Of a stretch of 64,000 bases of DNA, positions 15,916-24,855 are shown in pieces; the stretch's first letter is position 1; every line of letters begins with the position of its first letter. The DNA lies in contig NZ_JACWMY010000004.1 in NCBI RefSeq assembly GCF_014773265.1, positions 1 through 64,000 on the forward strand, read 5' to 3'. Below the pieces are notes generated by a model. It searched no databases. It was given only the letters and a program-made list of their open reading frames with translations, and was not told where the DNA came from. This DNA is from Mucilaginibacter pankratovii (GTDB taxonomy: Bacteria > Bacteroidota > Bacteroidia > Sphingobacteriales > Sphingobacteriaceae). A program made the translations under genes and the position numbers.

Positions 15916-18900
15916 TTATTGCCCCGGCTGTGCCAACGCGCCAAACTTACCGCTGTAATCTTTCAGCTGGGCGGCAGTTTTATTGGCCCACTGGGTTTGG
16001 TGGAAGCTTTTGGTGAGGTTTTCCATACCATTAAGCAGCGAAAGCGCCAGCTGTACAGCGCGGGAATCAACGTTGTTGCTGTCCTGCTGGTATACGGTAA
16101 AATTAAATGCCAGTTGATCTACCACGTAATCATCAACCAGTTTTACCAGTTTATTACCAAGGGCGGCATCGCCAACCTCATAAGCGCTTTGCGCCAGGTA
16201 GTATTTGCGGATAGCCAGCTCCGGAGATAAGATCTTCTCGGGCATGTTATCCTGGTATTTTTTCAGCGCGTTTTTGGCGAGGTCGGTATGGCCTTCTTTT
16301 ACAAGGGCATCGGCAAGGCTGGCAAACATACGGGTGATCACGGGGTAGAACAGGGTGGTAGAGGTGTTATCCAGGTTTTTGGCGGTCTTCATTTGGCCGT
16401 ATTTAAACTTGTTTACCACGTTGTTGTACATCACCAAAGTGTTGCTGGCCTCTAATGGCTGCACCGTGGTATCCGGTTTAAACGGCATCAGTCGGTAGCA
16501 AAAGCCCTCGTTGTACATGTATTTATCCAGGCCAAGCATGTTTTCGTTTCCGGCGGTTACGGTATAGTATACCGGGCGTTTCCAGTTGTTGTGTGCCAGG
16601 ATATCCATAATGGCTAGGTTATCCTTGGTTATGTATTTGCCGGGATAGGTGAAATCCATTTCGGTAGCAATGCGGTCGCGCTGGTTGGCGGGTACAGCAC
16701 CGTTTTTAATCACCTCATCGGCATTAATGGTCATTTTAAAGTTTTTGGTAGGCAGGTAATTCGCGCTTTCACCGTTCTCGTAAGTCACCTTGGCCTGCGG
16801 ATCCTCGGAGGTTAAAAAGTCGAACAACTCCTTTAGCTCAAATGCGCCGGGTATTTTGGCATCGTTATAATAAATTACATCGCGCACGCCGGTTTTAAAT
16901 TTATCGTTGCTCATGGTGATAGGCAGCGGTGCCGACTCATTCATCTTCTGCTTCATCTGGCGGATGTACCAATCGGTACCCAGCAGGCTCAGGTTTACGA
17001 TACGTACATCAGGGCGAACGCCTTCTACCTCCTGTATGTACCAAAGCGGGTAGGTATCATTATCGGCAAAGCAAAACAAAATAGCGTTTGGCGCGCAGGA
17101 GTTAAGGTAGTTGTACGCCATATCGTGCGGGGTAAGCTTGGTAGAGCGGTCGTGGTCGTCCCATTCCTGGCTGGCCATTAATACAGGTGCTGCCAATAAA
17201 CACACAACACTGGCGATGATGGCCCCGGTTTTGGCATTCAGCTTTTTGCTGATCAGCTCGGCTATCATCAGTACACCCAAACCTATCCAAATGGCAAAGG
17301 CGTAGAACGATCCCGCGTAGGCGTAGTCACGTTCGCGCGGCTGCAGAGGGTCCTGGTTAAGGTAAAGCACAATGGCCAAACCGGTGAAGAAAAAGAGTAC
17401 CACTACCACACCCGCATCGCGCTGGTTGCGTTTAAAGTGATATATCAAGCCCAAAATACCGATGATAAGCGGCAGGAAATATAGCCTGTTATAAGCATTG
17501 CTTTCGGTAACCGAGGCAGGCAGATCCTTTTTAAAGTTCAGTCCGCTTAGCCAGCTGCCGTCGATAGTGTTGTTTTGGCCATCCAGGTCGTTGGCGCGGC
17601 CTGCAAAGTTCCACAGGAAGTAGCGGGTGTACATCTGGCTCACCTGCCAGGTAGCAAAAAAGCCCAGGTTAGTAGCCATGGTTGGCTGATCCTGCGGGCC
17701 TAATTTCATCCAGTCGCGGTAAAACTCCGGGTGGTTTTGCTTTTGGCTAAACATCCGCGGGAATATGGTGTTGCGATCGTAAGTGGTAATGAGTTTTTTA
17801 CCTGCTACCTCGTATTTGGTAGCGCCGCGGCGGTACAGGGTAGCACCGTCGGTTTGGTCGATGGCTTTCGAATCGAAGAACTCTCCGTACATCAATGGCG
17901 TATCGCCGTACTGGTCGCGGTTAAGGTAGCTGTTTAGTGCGAAGGCATCCTGCGGATCGCTGTTGTTTAAGTTAGTACCCGCCTTCGCACGGATAACGAT
18001 CATCACGAAGGAACTGTAACCAAATAAAATAAATACCGCGCAAATTAAAATGCGGTTAAGTGCAACCGGTTTTTCGCGTACTTTTAAAGCATATTCCAGG
18101 GCAGCTAAAACAACTGCCGCGCCAATAAAGCCTGCTATACCGGCGCTAAGCGTAAGTAATAAAACAAATGCCGCAGCGGCAATAATAATAAAGCTGTTTT
18201 TTTGGTTGATGGTATAATATATACCCGATGCAAGCGTAACGGCCACTAAGGCGAAGAACATGATAGCCCCGCTGCCGAAGCCCATATTAAGGGTGTTCAC
18301 AAAGAATAGATCGGAGAAGGCTGCGCCTTTAACAGTGAACTGGATAACGCCCCAAAGGATAACCGCTACGGTGATCACCCCTAAAACGAACGTCCAGACG
18401 GTGCCGCCGGTGGTAACTTCTTTTGCGCGTTTAAAGTAAATGATAAGCGCTATTGCCGGGATAACCAGCAAGTTTAATAAGTGGATACCGATGGAGAGGC
18501 CCATTACATAGGCGATAAAGATGATCCATTTATCGGCATGCGGCTCATCTGCATGTGCTTCCCATTTTAATATTGCCCAAAAAACGATAGCGGTACACAA
18601 GGAAGACTGCGCATAAACTTCCGACTCGACAGCCGAAAACCAGAAGGTATCTGAAAAAGTATAAGCCAAAGCCCCAACAAGGCCCGAGCCTATGATGAGG
18701 ATGAGGTTGGTTACGCTGAGTTCTTCGCCCGCCTTTACCAGCATTTTTTTTGCCAGGGCGGTGATGGTCCAAAACAGGAACATAATGGTAGCTGCGCTGG
18801 CCAGTGCCGAGGAAAGGTTGGTAAAATAGGCCACTTTGTTCCTGTCGCCCATAGAGAGCAGGGAGAATACCTTGCCTATCATGGTAAACAGTGGTGCGCC

Positions 18901-19053
18901 GGGCTGGTGGGCCACTTCCAGGCGGTAAATACAGGCGATAAACTCGCCGCAATCCCAAAAACTGGTGGACGGCTCAAGCGTTAAAGTGTAGGTTATGGCG
19001 GCTATAAAGAATGTTGCCCAGCCAAAAATATTATTGTACTTGTTATAGTTCAT
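15916..19053 (-). CDS. DUF2723 family multispanning membrane protein (GT117-like)
   Basis: A 1045-residue protein. The N-terminal half holds about a dozen hydrophobic segments with the DUF2723 signature TLEPSTSFWDCGEFIACIYRLEVAHQPGAPLF (begins about residue 25). After the last helices a soluble region of about 450 residues contains a WYIQEVEGVRPDVRIVNLSLLGTDWYI block and helical repeats near the end. The Asp/Glu of WDCGEF lie where GT-C glycosyltransferases place their catalytic acid. The family is related to the TMEM260 O-mannosyltransferases. A role in glycosylating envelope proteins from a lipid-linked donor is inference. The gene is monocistronic and has its own terminator. Confidence 0.9.
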   Translation of the reverse strand: MNYNKYNNIFGWATFFIAAITYTLTLEPSTSFWDCGEFIACIYRLEVAHQPGAPLFTMIGKVFSLLSMGDRNKVAYFTNLSSALASAATIMFLFWTITALAKKMLVKAGEELSVTNLILIIGSGLVGALAYTFSDTFWFSAVESEVYAQSSLCTAIVFWAILKWEAHADEPHADKWIIFIAYVMGLSIGIHLLNLLVIPAIALIIYFKRAKEVTTGGTVWTFVLGVITVAVILWGVIQFTVKGAAFSDLFFVNTLNMGFGSGAIMFFALVAVTLASGIYYTINQKNSFIIIAAAAFVLLLTLSAGIAGFIGAAVVLAALEYALKVREKPVALNRILICAVFILFGYSSFVMIVIRAKAGTNLNNSDPQDAFALNSYLNRDQYGDTPLMYGEFFDSKAIDQTDGATLYRRGATKYEVAGKKLITTYDRNTIFPRMFSQKQNHPEFYRDWMKLGPQDQPTMATNLGFFATWQVSQMYTRYFLWNFAGRANDLDGQNNTIDGSWLSGLNFKKDLPASVTESNAYNRLYFLPLIIGILGLIYHFKRNQRDAGVVVVLFFFTGLAIVLYLNQDPLQPRERDYAYAGSFYAFAIWIGLGVLMIAELISKKLNAKTGAIIASVVCLLAAPVLMASQEWDDHDRSTKLTPHDMAYNYLNSCAPNAILFCFADNDTYPLWYIQEVEGVRPDVRIVNLSLLGTDWYIRQMKQKMNESAPLPITMSNDKFKTGVRDVIYYNDAKIPGAFELKELFDFLTSEDPQAKVTYENGESANYLPTKNFKMTINADEVIKNGAVPANQRDRIATEMDFTYPGKYITKDNLAIMDILAHNNWKRPVYYTVTAGNENMLGLDKYMYNEGFCYRLMPFKPDTTVQPLEASNTLVMYNNVVNKFKYGQMKTAKNLDNTSTTLFYPVITRMFASLADALVKEGHTDLAKNALKKYQDNMPEKILSPELAIRKYYLAQSAYEVGDAALGNKLVKLVDDYVVDQLAFNFTVYQQDSNNVDSRAVQLALSLLNGMENLTKSFHQTQWANKTAAQLKDYSGKFGALAQPGQ

Positions 19054-19200
19054 AGCTTAACGTGCTGTAAGATCAGGTTTTTGAAGAGTCGAAAGTAGTA
19101 AAAGAATTAGGCTTTTTAAGCGAAATAGCTAATGATTAACACTTTTTAACGATTGATAGGGGCACGTTTAGCTCTTTAAAATACTTTTTTGAATTTTGCT

Positions 19201-19230
19201 TTTGAGTTCCAAAAAATCGTTCTATATTTG
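19201..19230 (+). promoter_or_regulatory. Promoter of tRNA-Gln
   Basis: TTTG at 19201-19204, an 18-nt spacer and TATATTTG at 19223-19230 fit the Bacteroidota consensus. The mature tRNA starts 38 nt after the box, leaving a short 5' leader. Confidence 0.75.
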
Positions 19231-19267
19231 CATTCCTTTTCGGAGCGGATAACGCAACGCAGGAGAT

Positions 19268-19338
19268 TGCCTGATAGTATAATGGTAGTACGACGGTTTT
19301 TGGTACCGTTTGTCTAGGTTCGAATCCTGGTCGGGCAA
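19268..19338 (+). tRNA. tRNA-Gln (anticodon TTG)
   Basis: A 71-nt cloverleaf. The acceptor stem is TGCCTGA/TCGGGCA with discriminator A. The anticodon stem ACGGT/ACCGT holds loop TTTTGGT with anticodon TTG. The T arm contains GGTTCGAATCC. The CCA end is not encoded. No other tRNA is adjacent. Confidence 0.95.
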
Positions 19339-19345
19339 CATTAAG

Positions 19346-19470
19346 ATTTCGGATTTCGGATTTTCAATTTCGGATTAACCGTATTGGAAATTAGAAATCC
19401 GAAGTTTTTTATACACGTTGCCGGAAGAGAATGAAGGGATAGGTTAAATCCGACATTCGAAATCCCAAAT
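19346..19470. repeat. Heptamer-period palindrome (word ATTTCGG)
   Basis: Three blocks use the same 7-nt word. A left arm at 19346-19376 has ATTTCGG-type units. A first complementary arm lies at 19384-19404 (GAAATNN/CCGAAG) and a second at 19446-19470 (AAATCCC/CCGACAT-type). It fills most of the 140-nt spacer between tRNA-Gln and prs. Confidence 0.75.
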
Positions 19471-19479
19471 CAAAAAAAG

Positions 19480-20424
19480 ATGCCTTTACAGTTTAATACA
19501 GTTAAGCTATTTGCAGGTTCAGGTTCTTTAGACCTGTCCAAACACATTGCTGCATCTTATGGCCAGGAACTTGGCGATGTTGTATTATCGCGTTTCAGCG
19601 ATGGTGAATTTCAACCACACTTTAACGAATCTATCCGCGGTTGCGATGTGTTTTTGATACAAAGCACGCACCAGCCTACCGATAACCTGATGGAACTGCT
19701 GATGATGATCGATGCCGCCCGCCGTGCATCTGCCCATTATATCATTGCGGTTATCCCTTACTTCGGTTTGGCCAGGCAGGACAGGAAAGATAAGCCACGT
19801 GTGGCCATTGGCTCAAAACTGGTAGCAAACTTACTGGTAGCAGCAGGCATCAACCGGATTATGACGATGGACCTGCACGCAGCGCAGATCCAGGCGTTTT
19901 TTGATGTGCCTGTAGATCACCTGGATGCATCTATCATATTTGTGCCTTACATTAAAAGCCTTGGTTTGGGTAACCTTACTATCGCCTCGCCGGATATGGG
20001 TGGCAGTTACAGGGCACGCAGTTTTGCCAAATTTTTTAATGCCGAGGTGGTAATTTGCGATAAACGCCGTAAACGCGCCAACGAAATTGAGAGCATGACC
20101 ATCATAGGTGATGTAACCGACCAGGATATTGTACTGATAGACGACATCTGCGATACAGCAGGTACGCTTGCAAAAGCTGCCGGCTTAATTATGGAACGTG
20201 GTGCACGCAGTGTACGCGCGGTTTGTACCCACCCGGTATTATCGGGCAAGGCGTACGAAACTATCGAAGCATCGGCATTAACCGAGCTGATAGTGACCGA
20301 TACCATACCGCTGAAACACAGCAGCCCTAAAATAAGGGTGCTTACCACTGCCGAGCTGTTTGCAAAAGCAATAAGCAATGTAAATGAGCATGGCTCGATA
20401 AGCCAGTTGTTTAGGGTAGATTAA
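19480..20424 (+). CDS. prs: Ribose-phosphate pyrophosphokinase
   Basis: A 314-residue PRPP synthetase. It converts ribose 5-phosphate and ATP to PRPP, the precursor of nucleotides, His and Trp. Evidence is KLFAGSGSLDLSKHIA at the N-terminus, RFSDGEFQPHFNESIRG (about residues 39-55), the flexible loop YFGLARQDRKD (about 99-109) and the PRPP-binding loop IVLIDDICDTAGTL (about 216-229). Length is normal for class I enzymes. The next gene in the same direction, rplY, is 97 nt downstream; prs-ctc/rplY order is common in bacteria. Confidence 0.97.
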   Translation: MPLQFNTVKLFAGSGSLDLSKHIAASYGQELGDVVLSRFSDGEFQPHFNESIRGCDVFLIQSTHQPTDNLMELLMMIDAARRASAHYIIAVIPYFGLARQDRKDKPRVAIGSKLVANLLVAAGINRIMTMDLHAAQIQAFFDVPVDHLDASIIFVPYIKSLGLGNLTIASPDMGGSYRARSFAKFFNAEVVICDKRRKRANEIESMTIIGDVTDQDIVLIDDICDTAGTLAKAAGLIMERGARSVRAVCTHPVLSGKAYETIEASALTELIVTDTIPLKHSSPKIRVLTTAELFAKAISNVNEHGSISQLFRVD

Positions 20425-20429
20425 TTATG

Positions 20430-20457
20430 GTTCATGGCGGATAGTTCATGGTTCATA
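20430..20457. repeat. One-armed heptamer repeat (word GTTCATR)
   Basis: Four 7-nt units follow the prs stop codon by 5 nt: GTTCATG, a diverged unit, GTTCATG and GTTCATA. No reverse-complement arm is present. A small hairpin CATGCC/GGCATG follows at 20480-20496. The word is the same as in the full palindrome at 55368-55435. Confidence 0.65.
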
Positions 20458-20520
20458 GCATAAATAGAATAAAGATAATCATGCCCTGTTGGCATGGCTT
20501 AAGTAAATAAATAATAAATA

Positions 20521-21105
20521 ATGAAATCAATTGCTATTAGCGGTTCTCCAAGAGAGAACGTAGGGAAACGTGACGCAAAAGAGCTGCGCTACCAAGGTTT
20601 GGTACCTGCAGTGCTTTACGGTGGGCCAACCCAAACCCACTTTTCTGTGTCCGCAGCTGATTTGAGAGCCGTAATTTATACTCCGGTTGTTCATTTCATC
20701 GACATTACTGTTGCTGGTGTTACATCACAAGCTATTATTAAGGATACACAGTTCCACCCGTTAACGGAACAACTTATCCACATCGACTTCTTGTTGTTAG
20801 ACGAGAAAAAACCGGTTACTATCGAGATCCCTGTAAAATTAACAGGTACTTCTCCGGGTGTAAAGGTGGGTGGTAAATTGGTACAGAAACTACGCAAACT
20901 GCGTGTTAAAGCTTTACCTAAAGACCACTTAGATAACATCGAAGTGAGCATCAGCGCTTTGGAAGTTGGTAAATCAGTAAAAGTTAGCGAAATATCTTTG
21001 CCAAACTTAACTATCACCAACGCACAGGAAGATACCATTGTATCGGTAACTACTTCACGTGCATTGCGCCAGGCAGAACAAGAAGCTGCTTCAGGTAAAA
21101 AATAA
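20521..21105 (+). CDS. rplY: 50S ribosomal protein L25/general stress protein Ctc
   Basis: A 194-residue CTC-type L25. The N-terminal 5S-rRNA-binding domain (about residues 1-95) carries SPRENVGKRDAKELR--G-VPAVLYGG and KDTQFHPL--QLIHIDFL. The C-terminal beta domain (about 95-190) carries P-KLTGTSPGVKVGGKLVQKLRKLRVKALPKDH. This is the long form found in most bacteria outside the enterics. It probably shares a transcript with prs. A terminator lies 40 nt after the stop. Confidence 0.96.
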   Translation: MKSIAISGSPRENVGKRDAKELRYQGLVPAVLYGGPTQTHFSVSAADLRAVIYTPVVHFIDITVAGVTSQAIIKDTQFHPLTEQLIHIDFLLLDEKKPVTIEIPVKLTGTSPGVKVGGKLVQKLRKLRVKALPKDHLDNIEVSISALEVGKSVKVSEISLPNLTITNAQEDTIVSVTTSRALRQAEQEAASGKK

Positions 21106-21145
21106 TTTGGTGATTTCACCGATTATGGTGTGATTACACCGAACT

Positions 21146-21179
21146 ATAGCGATGGGTTTTAAACCCATCGCTATTTTTG
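21146..21179 (+). terminator. Rho-independent terminator after rplY
   Basis: A 14-bp perfect stem (ATAGCGATGGGTTT paired with AAACCCATCGCTAT, 1-nt apex) is followed by TTTTTG. Confidence 0.88.
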
Positions 21180-21245
21180 TATAAAAGCAATATCTTCGCG
21201 GTAAATAAGCAATTCAAAAATTCTCCCTTCGAGGGAGCTCGGGGT

Positions 21246-21806
21246 ATGAAATATTTAATAGTTGGTTTAGGAAACATTGGGCCGGAGTATGCCGATACGC
21301 GGCATAACATCGGCTTTATGGTGCTGGATGAGCTGGTAAAACAAGAGAAGGAAAAGTTTTACAGTATGCGCCATGCTTATTATGCCGAAGTGCCGTACAA
21401 AGGGCGCACGCTGCACCTTATTAAACCAACTACCTACATGAACCTGAGCGGCAAGGCCCTTAACCATTGGATGAAGGAGCTGAAGGTGCCGGTAGAAAAT
21501 GTACTGGTGATTGTTGATGACATTGCCCTGCCATTAGGCACCCTGCGCCTTAAACCCAAAGGCAGCGCCGCCGGCCATAATGGCCTAAAACATATCGAAG
21601 CTACGCTTGGTAACAACGAATACGCCCGCCTGCGTTTTGGTGTTGGCGATAACTATCCTAAAGGCCGCCAGGTAGATTATGTGTTAAGCGGTTTCGATAA
21701 AGATGAACTGCCCGAACTTCCTGCATTGATCGACAGGTCGATAGAGATGGTGAAAAGCTTTTGCACCATCGGCACGGAGCTGACGATGACGAAGTTTAAT
21801 AAGTAA
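21246..21806 (+). CDS. pth: Peptidyl-tRNA hydrolase
   Basis: The start MKYLIVGLGNIGPEYADTRHNIGF at 21246 matches the family N-terminus; the frame extends 23 codons further upstream but that stretch is unrelated. The product is 186 residues. The catalytic His is His20 in TRHNIGF. The conserved Asn/Asp pair is in KPTTYMNLSGKA and IVDDIALPLG. The KGSAAGHNGLKHIE loop is intact. The enzyme releases tRNA from peptidyl-tRNA dropped by ribosomes. Located downstream of rplY behind a terminator. Confidence 0.96.
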   Translation: MKYLIVGLGNIGPEYADTRHNIGFMVLDELVKQEKEKFYSMRHAYYAEVPYKGRTLHLIKPTTYMNLSGKALNHWMKELKVPVENVLVIVDDIALPLGTLRLKPKGSAAGHNGLKHIEATLGNNEYARLRFGVGDNYPKGRQVDYVLSGFDKDELPELPALIDRSIEMVKSFCTIGTELTMTKFNK

Positions 21807-21824
21807 AAACAGATTTAACCAAAA

Positions 21825-21933
21825 CGTCATCCCGAATTTATTTCGGGACCCCACACGGCAAGTAGCCAGCATGCGAGGTGGCATGGTTGGTGGTTAGCTA
21901 TATTATGGGTGCTGAAACAAGTTCAGCATGACG
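21825..21933. repeat. 110-bp palindromic intergenic element R4 (copy 2)
   Basis: It begins CGTCATCCCGAATTTATTTCGGGACCCC and ends GTTCAGCATGACG. It shares with the copy at 2591-2701 the terminal CGTCAT/ATGACG, the CCCCACACGGCA block and the two internal hairpins (CCCGAAttTaTTTCGGG and GCTGAAAcaaGTTCAGC). The hairpin stems covary between the copies (CCGAAC..TTTCGG against CCCGAA..TTCGGG), which supports structure-level conservation. Confidence 0.78.
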
Positions 21934-21947
21934 ATTGTCGAATACAT

Positions 21948-21969
21948 CTGTATCAAATCTGTTACCTAA
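21948..21969 (+). repeat. 22-nt direct repeat upstream of receptor paralog 1
   Basis: The 22 bases here recur exactly at 24760-24781, upstream of the second receptor, and similarity continues into TTTAGTTAAA. The two genes therefore share an ancestral upstream region as well as a coding region. It may carry a regulatory site. Confidence 0.7.
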
Positions 21970-22042
21970 TTCTTTAGTTAAAAAAATCCTTTCCTCTGCA
22001 ACAGAAGCCTATCTTTACACGTCTTGTAACCAAAACTATTAC

Positions 22043-24433
22043 ATGAGAAGAATTTTACTGGCAGCAATTGGCTGTTTCCTAAGCCTTATGTCTTTTGCGC
22101 AAACCAATTCGCCAACTATTACGGTAAAGGGGATCGTTATCGATTCTGCTGTAAATAAGCCATTGAGTTATGTAACGGTTGCGCTAACAGACCCTACCAA
22201 CAATGCCCCCGTAAAAAGTTCCCTCAGTAAAGACGACGGCTCTTTCGAATTCCTCAACCTGCCGGCAAAAGCATATAAACTTTCCTTAATATCAGTAGGA
22301 TACAAAACAAAAGTAATCGAGCTTAAAAGCGCGGCAACCGTTAACCTGGGCAGGCTGATGTTAACTACTTCCAGCAGCCAGTTAAAAGAAGTATCGGTAA
22401 CTGCCGACAGGCCACTGATGAAGCAGGAGGTAGACCGACTGAGCTACGACGTATTGGCCGACCCGGAAAGCAAAACCCTCACCGCGCTGGATATGATTCG
22501 CAAGGTGCCCCTGCTTTCGGTAGATGCCAACGATGCTATCAAACTCCGCGGAAGCGGCAATTATAAGATCCTGCTGAATGGTAAGGAATCGGCTATTATG
22601 GCACGTAATCCTTCGGATATCCTGAAAGCGATGCCGGGTGCCAATATTGTTAAGATAGAAGTGATCACCACGCCGCCGGCCAAGTACGATGCCGAAGGTT
22701 TGGCAGGTATCATCAATATCATCACCAAAAAAAATGCCGACCAGGGTTATAACGTGGGCATCAACAGCAACTACAATACAGCCTATGGTATCCGCGGCAA
22801 CGTTAATTTTACCGTAAAGCAGGGTAAGTTTGGCTTAAGCGGTTTCAGCGGTACCGGCAAGCGCCCCGAACGTACTACCGCCTTTTTTAACCAGACGGAT
22901 TTTTTAAAACAGCCGTCATCCATCACGCAAAATGGTACCAGGTTTAATGGCGGTACCAACAACTACGTAAGCACCGAACTGAGCTTTGAGGCCGATAGTT
23001 TGAATTTGCTCACGGGCTCATTCAATTACTACAAAAACGCCAATACAACCGGCAGCAACCAGTTTACGCAGCAGCGCGATAATGGCGTTGAAACCGATTT
23101 TACCACAACCAACATGGGTAACGGCAATTTTGAGGGCAAAGATTTTGGCTTGAACTACCAGCTTGGTTTTAAAGGAAATAAGGACCGCCTGCTCACCGCT
23201 TCCTACAAATTCAGCGATAATAGCAACAGTACCGTGAATACGGTTAGCCCGGGTAATGCAACCAACTATCGCCAGTTTAACAACTCGGGCGCTAAGGAGC
23301 ATACCACCCAACTGGACTATATCCATCCTTTAAAAGTAATTACCATTGAGGCTGGTGGTAAACTGATCGATCGGAACAACTTTAGTAATTTCCGTACCAA
23401 CCTGTACGATGAAGTATCTAAGGAATATCTGCCCGATGCTACGCAGGATAATGTTTTTGATTACCGCCAGGATGTGTATAGCCTGTATAACTCCTACACG
23501 CTCAAGTTCACCAAATGGACCTTTAAAAGTGGTGTACGTTACGAGCGTACCAATATCGATGCTAATTTTTCGTCGACCGCCACCACGCTCGATCAAAACT
23601 TTACCAATGTGGTGCCTTCGGTTTCTATCCAGCGCAGCCTTAAAAGCAGCAGCCTTACTTTTGGTTTTACCCAGCGCATCCAGCGCCCCGGTATTTTCCA
23701 GCTGAACCCCTTTGTGGATAGGAGCAACCCCAACTACATTACTACCGGTAACCCGGGCCTGCGCCCTGCCGTTAATAATAACTTTGAGCTCAGCTACGGC
23801 AATTTTGCAAAAGGTTCGGTTAACATCAGCACCAGCTACTCCTTTGCCAATAATACCATTCAGCAATTGGCCAGCGTAAACGGCACGGTTACAACTACCA
23901 CCTACGCCAATGTGGGAAAAAACAAACAACTGGGGCTGGACCTCAATATGAACTATCCCATCACCAAGAAGTTTAACGTAAACATCAACGCCGAGTTACT
24001 TCGTGTTTGGCTGGAAGGGTTTTACAGCAACCAATTGTTTAAAAACAAGGGCTACCAGGGACACGTATTTACCAACAGCAGCTATAAATTTGATAACGGC
24101 TACCGCATAGGCCTCAACGTAGGGTTCGATAGCCGTTACGTATTGTTGCAGGGTACCGATAACTATTACCTGGGCTACGGTGCCAATGCATCAAAAGAGC
24201 TGTTTAATAAAAAGGCAAGCATATTTGTGTACACCAACGGGCCGTTTAAGCAATTCATCAAGCTCGATTTTTCTACCCGTACGCAGGATTTCGTCAATTC
24301 ATCCTATAATTATCAGATCTTCCGCACTTTCGGTATCGGCTTTAACTACAAATTTGGTAAGCTGAACAGCGAGCTTAAAAAGAACAAGCGCGGAATTAAT
24401 AACGACGACACGAGCGGAGGGAGCAGGAATTAG
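22043..24433 (+). CDS. TonB-receptor-like outer-membrane beta-barrel protein, paralog 1
   Basis: The ATG at 22043 gives signal peptide MRRILLAAIGCFLSLMSFAQ; the longer frame has none. The product is 796 residues. A CarboxypepD_reg-like domain spans about residues 25-105 (VIDSAVNKPLSYVTVALTDPTN). A plug-like domain carries the GSGNYKILLNGKESAIM and AEGLAGIINIITKKN signatures (about 170-235). A large beta-barrel (outer membrane beta-barrel family 3) fills the rest. The ending RGINNDDT is shared with its downstream paralog. It probably imports or senses a ligand at the outer membrane; no SusD partner is present. Confidence 0.88.
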   Translation: MRRILLAAIGCFLSLMSFAQTNSPTITVKGIVIDSAVNKPLSYVTVALTDPTNNAPVKSSLSKDDGSFEFLNLPAKAYKLSLISVGYKTKVIELKSAATVNLGRLMLTTSSSQLKEVSVTADRPLMKQEVDRLSYDVLADPESKTLTALDMIRKVPLLSVDANDAIKLRGSGNYKILLNGKESAIMARNPSDILKAMPGANIVKIEVITTPPAKYDAEGLAGIINIITKKNADQGYNVGINSNYNTAYGIRGNVNFTVKQGKFGLSGFSGTGKRPERTTAFFNQTDFLKQPSSITQNGTRFNGGTNNYVSTELSFEADSLNLLTGSFNYYKNANTTGSNQFTQQRDNGVETDFTTTNMGNGNFEGKDFGLNYQLGFKGNKDRLLTASYKFSDNSNSTVNTVSPGNATNYRQFNNSGAKEHTTQLDYIHPLKVITIEAGGKLIDRNNFSNFRTNLYDEVSKEYLPDATQDNVFDYRQDVYSLYNSYTLKFTKWTFKSGVRYERTNIDANFSSTATTLDQNFTNVVPSVSIQRSLKSSSLTFGFTQRIQRPGIFQLNPFVDRSNPNYITTGNPGLRPAVNNNFELSYGNFAKGSVNISTSYSFANNTIQQLASVNGTVTTTTYANVGKNKQLGLDLNMNYPITKKFNVNINAELLRVWLEGFYSNQLFKNKGYQGHVFTNSSYKFDNGYRIGLNVGFDSRYVLLQGTDNYYLGYGANASKELFNKKASIFVYTNGPFKQFIKLDFSTRTQDFVNSSYNYQIFRTFGIGFNYKFGKLNSELKKNKRGINNDDTSGGSRN

Positions 24434-24447
24434 GAGGTTTTTTTATT

Positions 24448-24516
24448 CCCTCCCCTGGGAGGGGCGTGGTGGAAAGAAGCGCAAAGGCAGGGAGGGGTTT
24501 CGCCACTATGCAACGC
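24448..24516. repeat. Partial R2 element (GGGAGGG type)
   Basis: It opens with CCCTCCCCTGGGAGGGG and ends with GGGAGGGGTTTCGCCACTATGCAA, as in the R2 copies at 14270 and 33611. It lies just beyond the first receptor's stop codon. Confidence 0.6.
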
Positions 24517-24657
24517 TTAGTAACCGGGTAACCGTTTTTGAAAAGCAAAGGCAGTAGTCTTAGGTTCTGTCCTGCCCCGCTTTCTGTCCAAGCCGCTGAT
24601 AGAAGCGGCTTTTCCGCCAATCGGGTTTAGGTTTGTTAGTGCTGTGCAGCTATTCTC

Positions 24658-24735
24658 AAATCCTCTTTACGCAGCAGAGAGGGTGGAACAGCGTAGCGCA
24701 TTCCGGGCCTGCCTGCCGGTAGGCAGGTGAGTCAA
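24658..24735. repeat. R1 half-element interrupted by a 20-bp palindrome
   Basis: It contains the R1 core CAGAGAGGGTGGAACAGCG-TAGCGCATTC and the R1 end GTGAGTCAA. Between them lies a perfect palindrome, CCTGCCTGCCGGTAGGCAGG, at 24708-24727. Other R1 copies have only GGGG there. The spacer 24434-24855 otherwise holds the R2 copy and the duplicated receptor leader. Confidence 0.65.
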
Positions 24736-24759
24736 CTTGCCCCAATGCCTCCCAGCGCT

Positions 24760-24781
24760 CTGTATCAAATCTGTTACCTAA
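24760..24781 (+). repeat. 22-nt direct repeat upstream of receptor paralog 2
   Basis: An identical copy of 21948-21969, placed 75 nt before the second receptor's start codon (the first copy is 74 nt before its start). The equal spacing suggests a functional leader or promoter part. Confidence 0.7.
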
Positions 24782-24855
24782 AAATTTAGTTAAATAATAC
24801 CATCCGGTGCAACGCAAGCTCGCCCGCCTGCGTCTTGTGAAATAAAACTATTAGA

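Noticed and set aside
23330..23929. Minus-strand frame of 199 codons inside receptor paralog 1
   Set aside because: Shadow of the beta-barrel coding region.
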